A stretch of DNA of 64,000 nt, taken from the NCBI GenBank assembly GCA_963576725.1, contig OY755237.1, positions 55,713,805-55,777,804 on the forward strand, in the 5' to 3' direction. Below the pieces are notes generated by a model. The model searched no databases. It saw only the letters and a program-made list of their open reading frames with translations, and had not been told where the DNA came from. Positions 52,264-63,164 of the stretch are shown one piece after another. Made by a program: the position numbers and the translations under genes. How positions within the stretch are numbered: the first letter of the stretch is position 1; the number at the start of each line of letters is the position of its first letter. This stretch comes from Azorinus chamasolen (lineage: Eukaryota; Mollusca; Bivalvia; Cardiida; Solecurtidae).

Positions 52264-55200
52264 GTAAGTAACTGCAGCTTCTATAGGAGCCGTCTGATCA
52301 GGGTCTGCTCAGACTCTGTTTGCTAATGGATTTGTTTCTTTACCTTCTAAAAAGGCTACAATGTTCCATCTTTCATATTTCATATAAATTCATTATAACT
52401 ATGTATTTTGTCCATGAATATTCATCTAGATATTGAAATTTCGAATAAACTTAGAACATGGAAAGGGTTAGGTGGCTGCATAATACAAGTTTGACTGTAC
52501 TTACTCTACTAGTATACTTTATTCTTTGCAATGGAATGTAAGTCCCTCCAAACAACTCCCTCCCTACAACAACCTTTTTTCCTGATTCTGAACATTGTTA
52601 AATAGAGGTAGCTTTGTAATTGATTCTTAATAAGAAGTCTAGTAATGTGTCATATCAGGATCCAACACTGGTCAATGTAAGAAAAAGATGGAGAAAATAT
52701 TACGTGGGCAATATTCTACTGACAGTGATAATTCTGCTCAGCAAGCTGAAGGCTAAACATTATGATATGTCCTCTAATAATTTTTGAAGGCAGTCAACCT
52801 TGAATTAGGTTCAATACATGTATGATGTCATTGTCATTTATGGCTGAATCATCAATCCGCCTAAGTGTGTCCTCTCACTCAGTATCACATGCAGGGCACA
52901 ATGTATTTCTCATGTCACTGAGAAGATTAGAAAACTTCCTTTTAAACCCTTTCCCTGTTCTGTATTTAGGCCAAATTTCAATAACTACTGAATATTCATT
53001 GACAAAATAGTTATAAAGAAATATGGAAGGTAGAACATTGTAGACATTTTAGAAAGTAAAGAAACAGATCTATCAAATTTTATTAGCAAAGAGAGCAGAC
53101 CCTGATCAGATGGCTCCTCTAGGAGCCGTCTGATCTGGGTCTACTCTGTTTGCAAATTCGTGAAAACACGTTTATATGAGGGAAAGGGTTAACACTTTCC
53201 TTCATTTAGTTTTTCACACATTTGCACACAGAGTAGGCCCAAATCAGGTGACTCCTACAGGAGCCATATGATCTGGGCCTACTCTGTTTGCTTGTGGTAT
53301 AATTTAGATCTAATTCTAAAGTTTCTGCCTAAGCCAAAAAGCCCCGTGTCAAAGTAACATTATATAATATAATCGAATATTCTGACGTCATTATTTCTTA
53401 CATGAATATTCAACAGGGAAAAGGTTAACCCTTGTAATGCTGACCTTTCGAAGTGGAATGGATCACCATTGTTTAACCCTTTAATGCTGACCTTTCAAAT
53501 ATTCTATTCCAAGATCAAGACCGGTCTAGCTTGCTGTGAATATTATGTGACTTTTGTTTTGAAGAAAAGTGTAGCATGTATACATTGTAACAAACAGGGC
53601 AGACCGTGATGAGAGGCCTCCTCTAGGAGCCCTGTCACCTGGGTCTACACTGTTTGAAAATGTCAGTACACTGTTTCCCAATTCAAAGGGATAAGATCTG
53701 ATGGCGTCTAAAAAATGAAAGCAAAGGAGAAAAACACTTGAAAAGGTTTCACTGTATTATAAGGAAACACGCTTAACCCTTGCAATGCTTGAAACAAGTC
53801 ACTAATGTCCTTTGCAAACAGTGTAGACCCTGATGAAAAGGCTCCTAGAGGAGCCCTCTCAACAGGGTCTGCACTGTTTGTCATGTTGCACTTTTGTTTA
53901 GAAAAATCCCAAAGTATTCACCGTAAGCCTGACCTGTTTGAAGTTTGGAATAGTCCCTTTGAATATTTAGCATTGTAAGGGCTAAAGGAAGTGAATAATA
54001 GTTTCATTGTCAACCTTTAGCACACAAGAGCAAACTTCCAACCAGTTCGGATAGAGATTAGATGCCCAGTATTTAAAAGTATCATCTGACTCCAAACTGT
54101 TTGACACTCAGACATTGTTTAAGAAAAGAAATGGCATGATAGTGTGCTGTTAGAATTGAATTTGAAGCAGATAAGTTGTGTAGACGAAAGTTTCTTAGTG
54201 TTGAAAGAATTATGTCCAGGAAGTTTTAGTGTTAGATAAAGAAGTTTTGTACCTTTAACATGCGATATGGTGCTAACAGACATATATATGTTTGTTACAG
54301 TCTGTAATGCTATTTGACTTTGATGAAAAGATATAGCAGATCAACAATACAGTAAAACCTCTCTTATTCGGAATTTTAGTAAAAGAATAATTAAGATCTT
54401 TTTAGGCAGGTGGCTGCTTAATGAATGATTTGAGTCATGCAGAAAGATATTTTGGGAGCTTTCTGCATGACTTAATCCTGCATTAAGCTGCCATATGTCT
54501 TACAGACTGACATTGATACTAAGTTGAATGTCCAGTTAAGAGGGGGTTTACTGTACAGACTTTTTTACACAATAAGTAATTGTAGTCAGCTTAATTTGAT
54601 CTACAATAGAACTTGTTTTAACCCTTTCCTCCATAAATACGCCTTTCTATGCCTCAGTAAAAGTCACTTTTTTTAAACCATTGTGATAAATAGAGCATTT
54701 GCTCCTTAGGAGCAAATGCTCTATTTATCACAATGGTTTCAAGATTGCAAAATTCTAAAAATGTCCTTTTCTTTAGTTAATACTCCTTTTCGGTAGATTT
54801 ATTCAAAGAGGTTGGATTTAAAAATAGCCTATGAGGGAATGGGTTAAGTGGCCATCAAAAAGAGGTCTAATTATAGGTCTGTAATACAGCAGGTAACTTA
54901 ATGCAGGTCAAAAATAATGCAGAAAACTCCTATAGGAGCTTTCTGCATTACTTTTACCCAGCATTCAGCTGCCACCTGTCTCCAAGACTCCTGTGTTCAA
55001 TAAATGAATGGCCCTTTATGATAGATTCTACTGTACTCTGTTTGCAAAAGTGTCTTTTTCTGATAAAGGGTCAAAGCAAAAAAATAATTTTTGCAGACTA
55101 CAATTACAGTTTGCAGAGAGTACTGGTTTATGTATCTAATGACAAAGCACAAGATTTATAGCTCTCTTAGTTTTCATATAACTGCAACTTGAGATATTTA

Positions 55201-58200
55201 ATGTCATAAACACTTCTGACCTGATTTGTGCCTATAAAAAGATAGGAACAAACATGACACTCAAGCTGTTGTAGAATGTGGATTTGAATAAATATAGGCA
55301 AACAAAGTTTGGTATATAGGAGTCAGTGTGTTTGTCGGTCGGTCGGTCTGTCTGTCCGTGGCTCGACCTGGTTAAGTCCACTTATTTACATAACCCTTTG
55401 AGATACAGCTTTGAAACTTTACTCACTTGTCTACCATCACAAGTTTCATCTGCTTTGTTTGCAAACAGAAGACCCAGATTAGACAGCTCCTGTAGGAGTC
55501 GTCTGTTCAGGGTCTGCTCTGATTGCTTATCATGAAGTTATGAAATAATAATAGATCTGATACTACAGTTTCTACCATTACCAAAACATATTCCATTATA
55601 TAAATATTCATGATGTCAATATTTCTTACATGAATATTCAACAGGGAAAGGGAAAGAGTTCAGATGAAAAAAATAAATTGATAAGGTTAATGAAAAGAAT
55701 AGCTATAAATATATGGTAATTTGTGACTCAAATGAATCAGAATCATTGTTTACAGTTAACATAAATTAATGTGAACATATCAGCTGTGTGTGATCTAATT
55801 TCAATATTAACGCCTTTTCACACATTTGCGAACAGAGTAGACCCATATCAAGGTGGCTCCTATAGGGGCTGTCTGATCAGGGTCTGCTCTGTTTGCTAAT
55901 GGAATTTGAAAGATCTGATTCTTTACTTTGAGTTTCTAACATACCGGTAGCTACTGTAATCCATCTTCTATATTTCATTAGAACTATTTTGTCCATGAAT
56001 ATTCAGTAGGTATTGCAATTTGGAATAAACATAGAACAGGGAAAGGGTAAATTGAAGTGTGACTTTTAAAAATCTGAATAGAAAATTTTAATTGTGTCAC
56101 ATGCAAGTCCTTGGAGACCCTCAAAGCACAAAATCTATTGAAAATCATTTCCCATACTAAATCATGTGTTGTGAGTAAGTACTATGAGTTGACACAACAT
56201 TTTGGTTTGCTGGTGCAATGAAGACAATATTGTGTCAAATGTTTTAAAGCTTTCTCCAAATTTAGAGCCCCAAGCAAATTCTTGCCATCTTTCCTTTCAC
56301 AGACAGGAAGTACGCTGTAGAAGATGAGCAATTGAGAAGAACAATCTTTGAGAACAATGTGGCATACATCAAGAAACACAACATCCTGTATGCTCAGAAC
56401 AAGAAGTCCTACAGCCTTGGAGTTAATCAGTTCGCTGATCTGGTAAGTATCACTCTCATTCATAGTCATCAATATAAACCTAATACATTATGTAGCCCTA
56501 AGCTGACAGACAATTCTGGTAAATAGTGTAGACCCAGATCAGACAGCTCCTAATTAAACCCATTACCTGCTCTATCTTTATTCCATATTGCAATACCTAC
56601 TGAATATTCATGGACAGAATAGTTAAAAATGAAATATGAAAGGTTTAACAGAGATTGCCTTACCTGGAACGCTGATGCTACTGCTGTTCTGCCAACTGCA
56701 TCCATGCATGAGATGCCATCTAAAGTTAGTCGCAACATAGGGTTTGGTTTGAATACTTGCCTTTATCTATTGCTCTGCTAATGTTTAGTTCAGTATTCAG
56801 AGCTCCAGGTAAGAAGCGTAAATTTAAACACTTTTAACCCATTACCTCATAGGCTATTTTTAGATCCAGTCTCTTTGAATAAATCTACCGAAAAGGAGCA
56901 TTAACTAGAGAAAAGGAATTTTTTTTAGAATTTTGTAGTTTGAAACCATTGTGATAAATAGAGCATTTGCTCCTATAGGAGCAAATGCTCTATTTATCAC
57001 AATGGTTTCAGCAGGTGATTTTTGCAGAGGCGTCAAAAGGCATCAATACGAGGGAATGAGTTAAGAATAGCTCCTTTATTTCTCTCAAAGAGATGATTCT
57101 AAAAGTGGTCACAGTATAGTTTTTGGAGGAGAAATCATGATTGTAGTATTTGGGTAGGCACTTGTTATCTGTAGCTCTGGTATTACTCACAAGACCGTGT
57201 TTGATAAAGTGTGTTTTGTGATTGCAGGAGTTTCAAGAGTTCAAGGAACTATTCGCTGGTCACCTCATGAAACGGGCAGCCACCCATAATGCCACTACAT
57301 ATCTGTCTCCAGCCAATCTTCTCATCAAGGATAATGTTGACTGGAGGGATAAGGGATATGTGACTCCCGTTAAGAATCAGGTACGGTAATACTTCTACAA
57401 CAACCTGCAAAATGAGGCCTTATTCTTGGTGTTTTATGTAAATGGGAGCTTAACCCTTTCCCTGTTCTATGTTTATTCCAAATTTCAATACCAACTGAAT
57501 ATTCATGGACAAAATAGTTATAATGAAGTATGGAAGGTGGAACATTGTAGCCATTTTAGAAAGTAAAGAAACCGATCTATCAATTCCAATAGCAAACAGA
57601 GCAGACCCTGATAAGACAGCTTCAATAAGAGCTGTCTGATCTGGGTTAACTCTGTTTCCAAATGCTTGAAAACATGTTTATATGAAGGAAAGGGTTAAGC
57701 CTTAGCCTACTGAAAAGTAGATGTCTGTTTAAACCCCAGGTTTTTGAGATCCTTCTTAAGCAAAAGCAGCAATGTGAAAAGAGAAAGATTAATTGACTTC
57801 TGATATCATTGATTTGTTGCAGAACTTCAGATAAGAGGAGTATTTTCAGTGGAAATCTAGTTAAAATTGTTGATATTTATCTGCTAAATCAAGCGTTGTT
57901 TATACTTAAAAGGCTTGTCCATTTGCAGTGAGTATAATGATTACAGTAGAACCACTCTAAACCAGAATTCTAGTATAGAAGACTGGATACTGTTTTGCAG
58001 GTGGCTGCTTAATGCTGGTTGAAAGCCATACAGAAGGCTCCTAGGTTTTTTTTCTGTATGACTTTCACCCCGCATTAAGCTGCAGCCTGTATCCAAGACA
58101 GATATTTATCCTAAATTAAATGTCTGATTTAGAGGGTTTTTACTGCACCGTAAAGTTTGGTTTGAATTTAGTATGTACAGTAGAACCAATCTAAATCAGA

Positions 58201-61200
58201 ATTTTATTAAAGAACAATTTAGTATGTTTTTTGGCAGATAACTGCTTAATACAGGGATAAATGCCATGCGGTAAGCTCCTCTAGGAGCTTTTTGTATGAC
58301 TTTCACCCTCATTAAGCTACCACCTGTCTCCAAGACCAGTAATTACTGTATACTAAATTTAACATCCGGTTTATAGGGGTTTTAACTGCACCATAAAATT
58401 TGGTTTGACTTAGAATAGAAATAAGAGTTGATCTTTACTTCTCTTGTCTACAGCTCTAATGTGATATACTTGTAATTGATTTTGTTTGTTTTTTTGTCAT
58501 TCTAGGGTCAGTGTGGGTCCTGCTGGTCATTCAGTGCAGTAAGTAATCATTCACCATGTCCAATATATCAGAGGCCTTGATAAAATGCTTAACCCTTTAC
58601 GCCATATATACACCTTTCTATGCCTCTTGCTAAAATGGTTAACCCTTTACGCCATATATACACCTTTCTATGCCTCTTGATAAAATGCTTAACCCTTTAC
58701 GCCATATATACACCTTTCTATGCCTTTGCAAACAGAGTAGGCCCAGATCAGATGGCTCCTGTAGGATCCGTCTGATCAGGGTCTGCTTTGTTTGCATATG
58801 ATATAATCTAGATGTGATTCTACAGATTCTGCCATGGCCAAATCTTCCTGTGTCCATGTGCTATTGTAACAAATAATCAAAGTTATATTCATGATTCCAT
58901 TCCCACTTGGGCTATTTTTAGACCTAACCTCTTTGAAAAAGTCTACACAAAAGGAGCATTTAGAGAAAAGAAAATATTAAGAATTGTGTAGTATTGAAAC
59001 CATTCTGATAAATAGAGCATTTGCTTCTATGGAGCAAATGCTCTATTAGAATGGTTTCAAAAACTGACTTTTGCAGAGGCGTCAATATGCGGGAATTGGT
59101 TAAGAACAGTTTCTTTATTTCTCCATCAAACCCTAGGTTATAACCACGTTTTAAATATGTATTGAAGAGACGGATTCTGAAAAGTGGTCATTATAATGGG
59201 TTTGATGAAAAAAAACTAAGATGCTAAGTAAATAGAAAAAGGTTTAATTTAGTTATCTTTTCTATGTTTCTGAATTACTTCCAGATCCAGAATTCCAGAT
59301 GTTTTGCAAATGTCAGCAGCTATTCCACTGCTGTAGGCTTAACCCTTTACTCCATAAATATGCCTTTAAATATACTACATTGTAAACAGAGTAGACCTAG
59401 GTCTGACAGCTCCTATAGGAGCTGTCTGATCAGGATGTGCTCTGTTATCTTTCGATATAACATAGATAAAATTCTACAGTGTCTGCCATTGTCAAAATAT
59501 CCTGTGTCTATGTGCTATTAGAACAATTCATCTAATTGATATTCATAATATCATTGCAGTCGACTCTCCAAAGTTTGAACCAGATAAGTTTGAACACCTC
59601 CCATAATTTGATAACGGCCCAAAGTCCTTGTTGAATTTCTAAAATAAAGTCATATATTCGACTGGTTGACCCTCAATGATAGGAATTCTCGAACACTATG
59701 TGTGGTCCCTAGAAACTATTATAGTGTATTTTATTTACAAACAGAGCAGACCTTGGTCAGACATCTTTAACAGGAGCAATCTGATCTGGGTCTACTGTGG
59801 CAAAGGCTTATCTCTTTACTCCATAAATCTGCTTTTATATGCCTTTGCAGAGTAGACAGAGATCAGAGAGCTCCTATAGGAGCCGTCTGATCAGGATCTG
59901 CACTGTTTGCTTATGATGTAGTATAGATAGGATTCTACAGTTTCTGACAAGACAGAAAGTTCCTGTGCCATTTGCTATTATGACAATTAATCTAATTAAT
60001 ATTCATGATGTGTCATTTGCTATTATGACAATTTATCTAATTAATATTCATGATGTCATTTTGTCTACATGAATGTTCATGGAGTAAAGGGTTAAAGCGA
60101 TGTTGCAGGTTTTTATCTCAGATTGATCATTATACCCATTGTTTAACCCTTTACCTCAGATACACCTTGTAATGCTTTTTTCAGAGTACACCCAGATCAG
60201 ACGGCTCCTGTAGGAGCTGTCTGATCAGGGTCTGCTCTTTCCGCGTGTGGAAAAACATAGATATTCTACAGTGTCTTACATAGCAAAAAATTCTTCACTT
60301 CTGATGCCATTACCAAAAAATCTTGTAATTGATATTCATGAATCCATTATTTCATATGCATGATGTATATTTGAGGGGTTAAAGCTTTTATGGTCTTCTA
60401 AAAAACTAATGTGATTGTTCTAATGTAACAGAATAATCTCTTCTTTTTTTTTTGAATCATGTTGGTTTATATCTTGTATAGGTTATGTCAGAGAATTGCA
60501 CACATTCATTTGTTTTTATACAGACTGGTTCTCTATTTTGTTGTAGACTGGTTCCCTGGAGGGACAACACTTTAAGAAGACTGGCAAGCTGATATCCCTC
60601 AGTGAGCAGCAGCTGGTGGACTGTTCTGGCAAATTCGGTAATGAGGGCTGTAATGGTGGACTCATGGACGAGGCTTTTGAATACATCAAGAAATATGGAC
60701 TGATGTCTGAAGATGCATACAAATATGTAGCAGAGGTGGGTGTGCTATGCTTTATCAATGAACTTGCAGCTTGTTGAGAACTGCCTTGGCAAAAACTATT
60801 AAATCAAACCTATATCATTCCATAAACAACAGAGAAGAATCTGATCAGGGAGCTTCTGATCATGGTCTACTCTGTTTGCTAAAGCTTAAAGGCATTTCTA
60901 ACAGATGAATATAGTAAAAGGTTAACAGACAAATAGTTTTAACCCCTTACCCTGGAGTAAAGAGTACTGTATAGGAAAGCTTGCACTACGTGACCACTTG
61001 CTGATTAACCCTTTCCATCATATAAAACAGCTGTTCACTCATTTGCAAACAGTCGATCCAAATGAGACGGCTCCTACAGATAGGCCTTTGCAAACAGAGT
61101 AGAATTTTTAGCATATAAAGTTAATAAATATTAATGAGGTGATAAATTCATGTATAAATGTTCATATGGGGGAGACATTTTGTTTTTGTGCGTGGGGTCC

Positions 61201-63164
61201 ATACGTCTGTCCTATTTTACTTTGTTCGCGCGGTTTCTCCGAAACCTTGGGTTGCATTTTCATGAAACTATATGGGATTAATCCCCACCATGCCTAGTTG
61301 TGCATATCTTAGTCCTGTTCGTTGATTTTCTGCAGAGTTATGGGACTTTTAAATTTTTACTTGGAAAATTTTGTCCGCACAGTTTCTCCAAAACCTTGGT
61401 TCCTTCTTCTGATTTTCAGAAACTTCCTAGGATTGATCAGCACTATGTCTGGTACATATCGTATTTTTGTTCTGGTTTGATGATTTCTACAGAGTTATGG
61501 AACTTTGAATTTTTTAAATGGAAAATTTTGTCTGCATGGTTTCTCCAAATCCTATAATAAGATTTTCATGAAACTTCATAGGATTGATCAGCACCATGTA
61601 TATATGTGCATATCATATTCCTGTTCCGATTTGATGATTTTGTGCAGAGTTATGGGACATTAAATTTTTACATGGAAAATTTTGTCCGCACAGTTTCTCC
61701 AAAAGCGTTGTTCAGATTTTCACGAAATTTCATAGAATTGATCAGCACGATACCTAGTTGTGCATATCTTATTTCTGTTCCGGTTTGATAATATTCTGCA
61801 GAGTTATTGGGCTTTGAAATTTTTACATGGAAAATTTTGTCGTGGGGGCGGGGTGGTGTGGGGGAGACATCAGATTTAGTATAAAAAACAATTCTATTTC
61901 TCAGTGTTTTTATTCCCTGTTCTATGTTTGTTCCAAATGCCAATACCTACTGAATATCCATGGACAAATAGTTATAATGAAATATGGAAGGTGGAACATT
62001 TTAGCCATTTTATAAAGTAAAGAAACAGATCCATCAAATTCTATTAGCAAACAGATCAGACCCTGATCAGATGGCTCCTATAGGACCCGTCTGATCTGGG
62101 TCTACTCTGTTTGCAAATATGTGAAAACATGTTTATATGAAGGAAAGGCTTAAGAGACACAGAAATTTGTGATACATGTTGTCTGTATTTCTGAGTCAAC
62201 CCTTCTCTTGTTGCTACTCTGAAAATTGCCTCTTTCAGATGATTCTAATGAATATATAAATAAGATATAGTTTGGTTGAGAAGTATGAGTTTAGGATTCA
62301 GAAGTCCAGGTAAGATGTGTAAATTAAAACATTTTCAGGGATAACTTCTTTATTTATTTCTCCACCGAACCCTATGTTGTGACCACACTTTAGAGTCATC
62401 TCGACGAGTGGCCACAATATATAGTGGTGGAGAAATGACAATTTAAGTACTTGAGTGTGCACATTTATCTGTGATAGAACAGAATGTCTCATATATATGT
62501 AGTACTGATATTGCATCTACTGTTGGTAACTTGCACATTGATAGGATGCAAGTTATTCATTTACTTGATAATCTCACCTTCCAGTTGGTTTGCAGTAGAT
62601 CGGTGGTTCTACCTGGATGTTCTTCTGTAAACGAAACAATGCAAATTGTTCCGTGCTAAGAAGAACCACTGGGGTCTTCCTCCACCTGTAATTAGCTGGA
62701 TGTCGTGATATGACTGAAATACTGTAAAAATGATAAAAAACGTATAAAAACCAAACCAAACCTTTATACACCTTTGCAAAGTGAGTAGACTCATACAAAT
62801 AGTTGACTGATCTACTCTGTTTGCTATGTTACAGACACTGTACTACTTGCCATGGCAATAAGTGGCCTAATTTGATAATTTTTATAAAGTATTTAACTCA
62901 ATTTATAGTCATAATGGGCGTAGTTTTGTATGAATATTCATAAAGTAAAGGATTATACAGACATAACACAATTCCATTCTTTATTCACACTTCAGACTGA
63001 GAAGACGTGTTATTATGATCAGAGCAAAGTTGTTGCTCATGTGACTGGATATACAGACTTGCCAGAAGGCAATGAGGACAAGCTGAAAGAAGCAGTGAGC
63101 TCAGTTGGCCCTATCTCCATAGCCATTGATGCCAGTCACAGGTCCTTCCAGCTCTACTCCAGTG
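52116..63164 (+). CDS. Cathepsin L-like cysteine protease, 5' part (six coding exons)
   Basis: Secreted or lysosomal papain-family (C1A) protease. Coding exons 52116-52263, 56303-56442, 57228-57380, 58506-58538, 60547-60735 and 62996-63164 give 277 codons; the gene continues past the window, and the last junction is phase 1. Residues 1-18 are a signal peptide. The I29 propeptide spans about 35-96, with an ERFNIN helix (R61, F65, N68, I72, N76; the first position is D57 instead of E) and the GxNxFxD motif GVNQFAD. Mature enzyme starts near [16 protein letters not shown]. Oxyanion Q147 and catalytic C153 lie in [23 protein letters not shown] is cathepsin L-typical. The catalytic His and Asn are expected in exons beyond the right edge. 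Nothing in the visible part is broken. Confidence 0.95.
52264..56302. other. Cathepsin intron 1 with palindromic repeats
   Basis: Hp1 hairpins at 53086-53153, 53224-53291, 55461-55526 and 55828-55896, with variants near 52270-52325, 53588-53655 and 53812-53882 (the last two with AACAGTGTAGACCC / GGGTCTGCACTGTT arms, a diverged subfamily). An Hp5 palindrome (CCAACCAGTTCGG...CCAAACTGTTTG) is at about 54030-54105. Hp4 units at about 54349-54556 and 54860-54990. Hp2 at 54675-54740. Confidence 0.6.
56303..56442 (+). CDS. Cathepsin L exon 2 (propeptide I29)
   Basis: Acceptor CTTTCACAG, donor CTG|GTAAGT. Encodes [18 protein letters not shown] and [12 protein letters not shown]. Starts phase 1, ends phase 0. 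Confidence 0.95.
56443..57227. other. Cathepsin intron 2
   Basis: Truncated Hp1 at about 56525-56650, an intact Hp2 palindrome at 56942-57009, and Hp3 remnants at about 56728-56770 and 57079-57135. Confidence 0.55.
57228..57380 (+). CDS. Cathepsin L exon 3 (end of propeptide, start of mature enzyme)
   Basis: Fifty-one codons from acceptor TGATTGCAG to donor CAG|GTACGG. Contains [14 protein letters not shown] and the mature start [16 protein letters not shown], ending on the oxyanion Gln. Confidence 0.95.
57381..58505. other. Cathepsin intron 3
   Basis: Hp1 hairpin at 57592-57659 inside a full-length unit (TTAACCCTTTCCCTGTTCTA to GAAGGAAAGGGTTAA). Two Hp4 elements in tandem, about 57950-58145 and 58182-58392, each with ends CAGTAGAACC...CTCTAAA and TTTAGAGGG...ACTGCA. 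Confidence 0.6.
57950..58145. repeat. Hp4 inverted-repeat element
   Basis: About 200 bases with ends of about 23 bases inverted (CAGTAGAACCACTCTAAACC versus the complement of TCTGATTTAGAGGGTTTTTA) and an inner palindrome around GAAAGCCATACAGAAGGCTC / TTCTGTATGACTTTC. TIRs of this CAGTARAACCTCTCTAA form suggest a MITE. Confidence 0.6.
58506..58538 (+). CDS. Cathepsin L exon 4, active-site microexon
   Basis: Only 33 bases, [11 protein letters not shown], between acceptor TTGTCATTCTAG and donor GCA|GTAAGT. It carries the catalytic Cys. Phase 0 at both ends, so skipping would leave the frame open and remove the nucleophile. Confidence 0.95.
58539..60546. other. Cathepsin intron 4
   Basis: A 49-base unit (TTAACCCTTTACGCCATATA, TACACCTTTCTATGCCTCTT) is repeated nearly three times at 58584-58730 and leads into an Hp1 hairpin at 58728-58795. 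Hp2 at 58996-59058, Hp3 at about 59115-59213, Hp1 at about 59386-59450, 59745-59815, 59846-59910 and 60185-60245. At 59977-60056 a 47-base unit is duplicated. Confidence 0.55.
60547..60735 (+). CDS. Cathepsin L exon 5
   Basis: Sixty-three codons, [20 protein letters not shown] to AYKYVAE, including VDCSG and [11 protein letters not shown]. The acceptor is TTTGTTGTAG; a second AG with the same following bases (ACTGGTTC) lies 23 bases upstream. Donor GAG|GTGGGT. Confidence 0.95.
60736..62995. other. Cathepsin intron 5
   Basis: Hp1 remains at about 60830-60885, 61050-61105 and 62770-62825 and an intact one at 62047-62114; Hp3 at about 62355-62437. A tandem-array element (next entry) occupies 61163-61875. 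Confidence 0.55.
61163..61875 (-). repeat. Tandem array F, related in plan to element C
   Basis: About four and a half units of 150 bases with GGAAAATTTTGTCCGCACAG, TTTCTCCAAAACCTTGG, GATTGATCAGCAC and AGAGTTATGGGAC. Both outer edges read GGGGGAGACAT (61164-61174 and 61861-61871), the complement of the ATGTCTCCCCC used by element C. Terminal hairpins are not preserved. Confidence 0.6.
62996..63164 (+). CDS. Cathepsin L exon 6
   Basis: Fifty-six codons plus one base, [20 protein letters not shown] to RSFQLYSSG, with the [10 protein letters not shown] strand of the R domain. Acceptor TTCACACTTCAG, donor AGTG|GTAAGA, phase 1. Confidence 0.95.

Noticed and set aside
60524..60546. Upstream acceptor for cathepsin exon 5
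   Set aside because: Adds 23 bases and breaks the SATGSLEGQ reading frame expected from the family.
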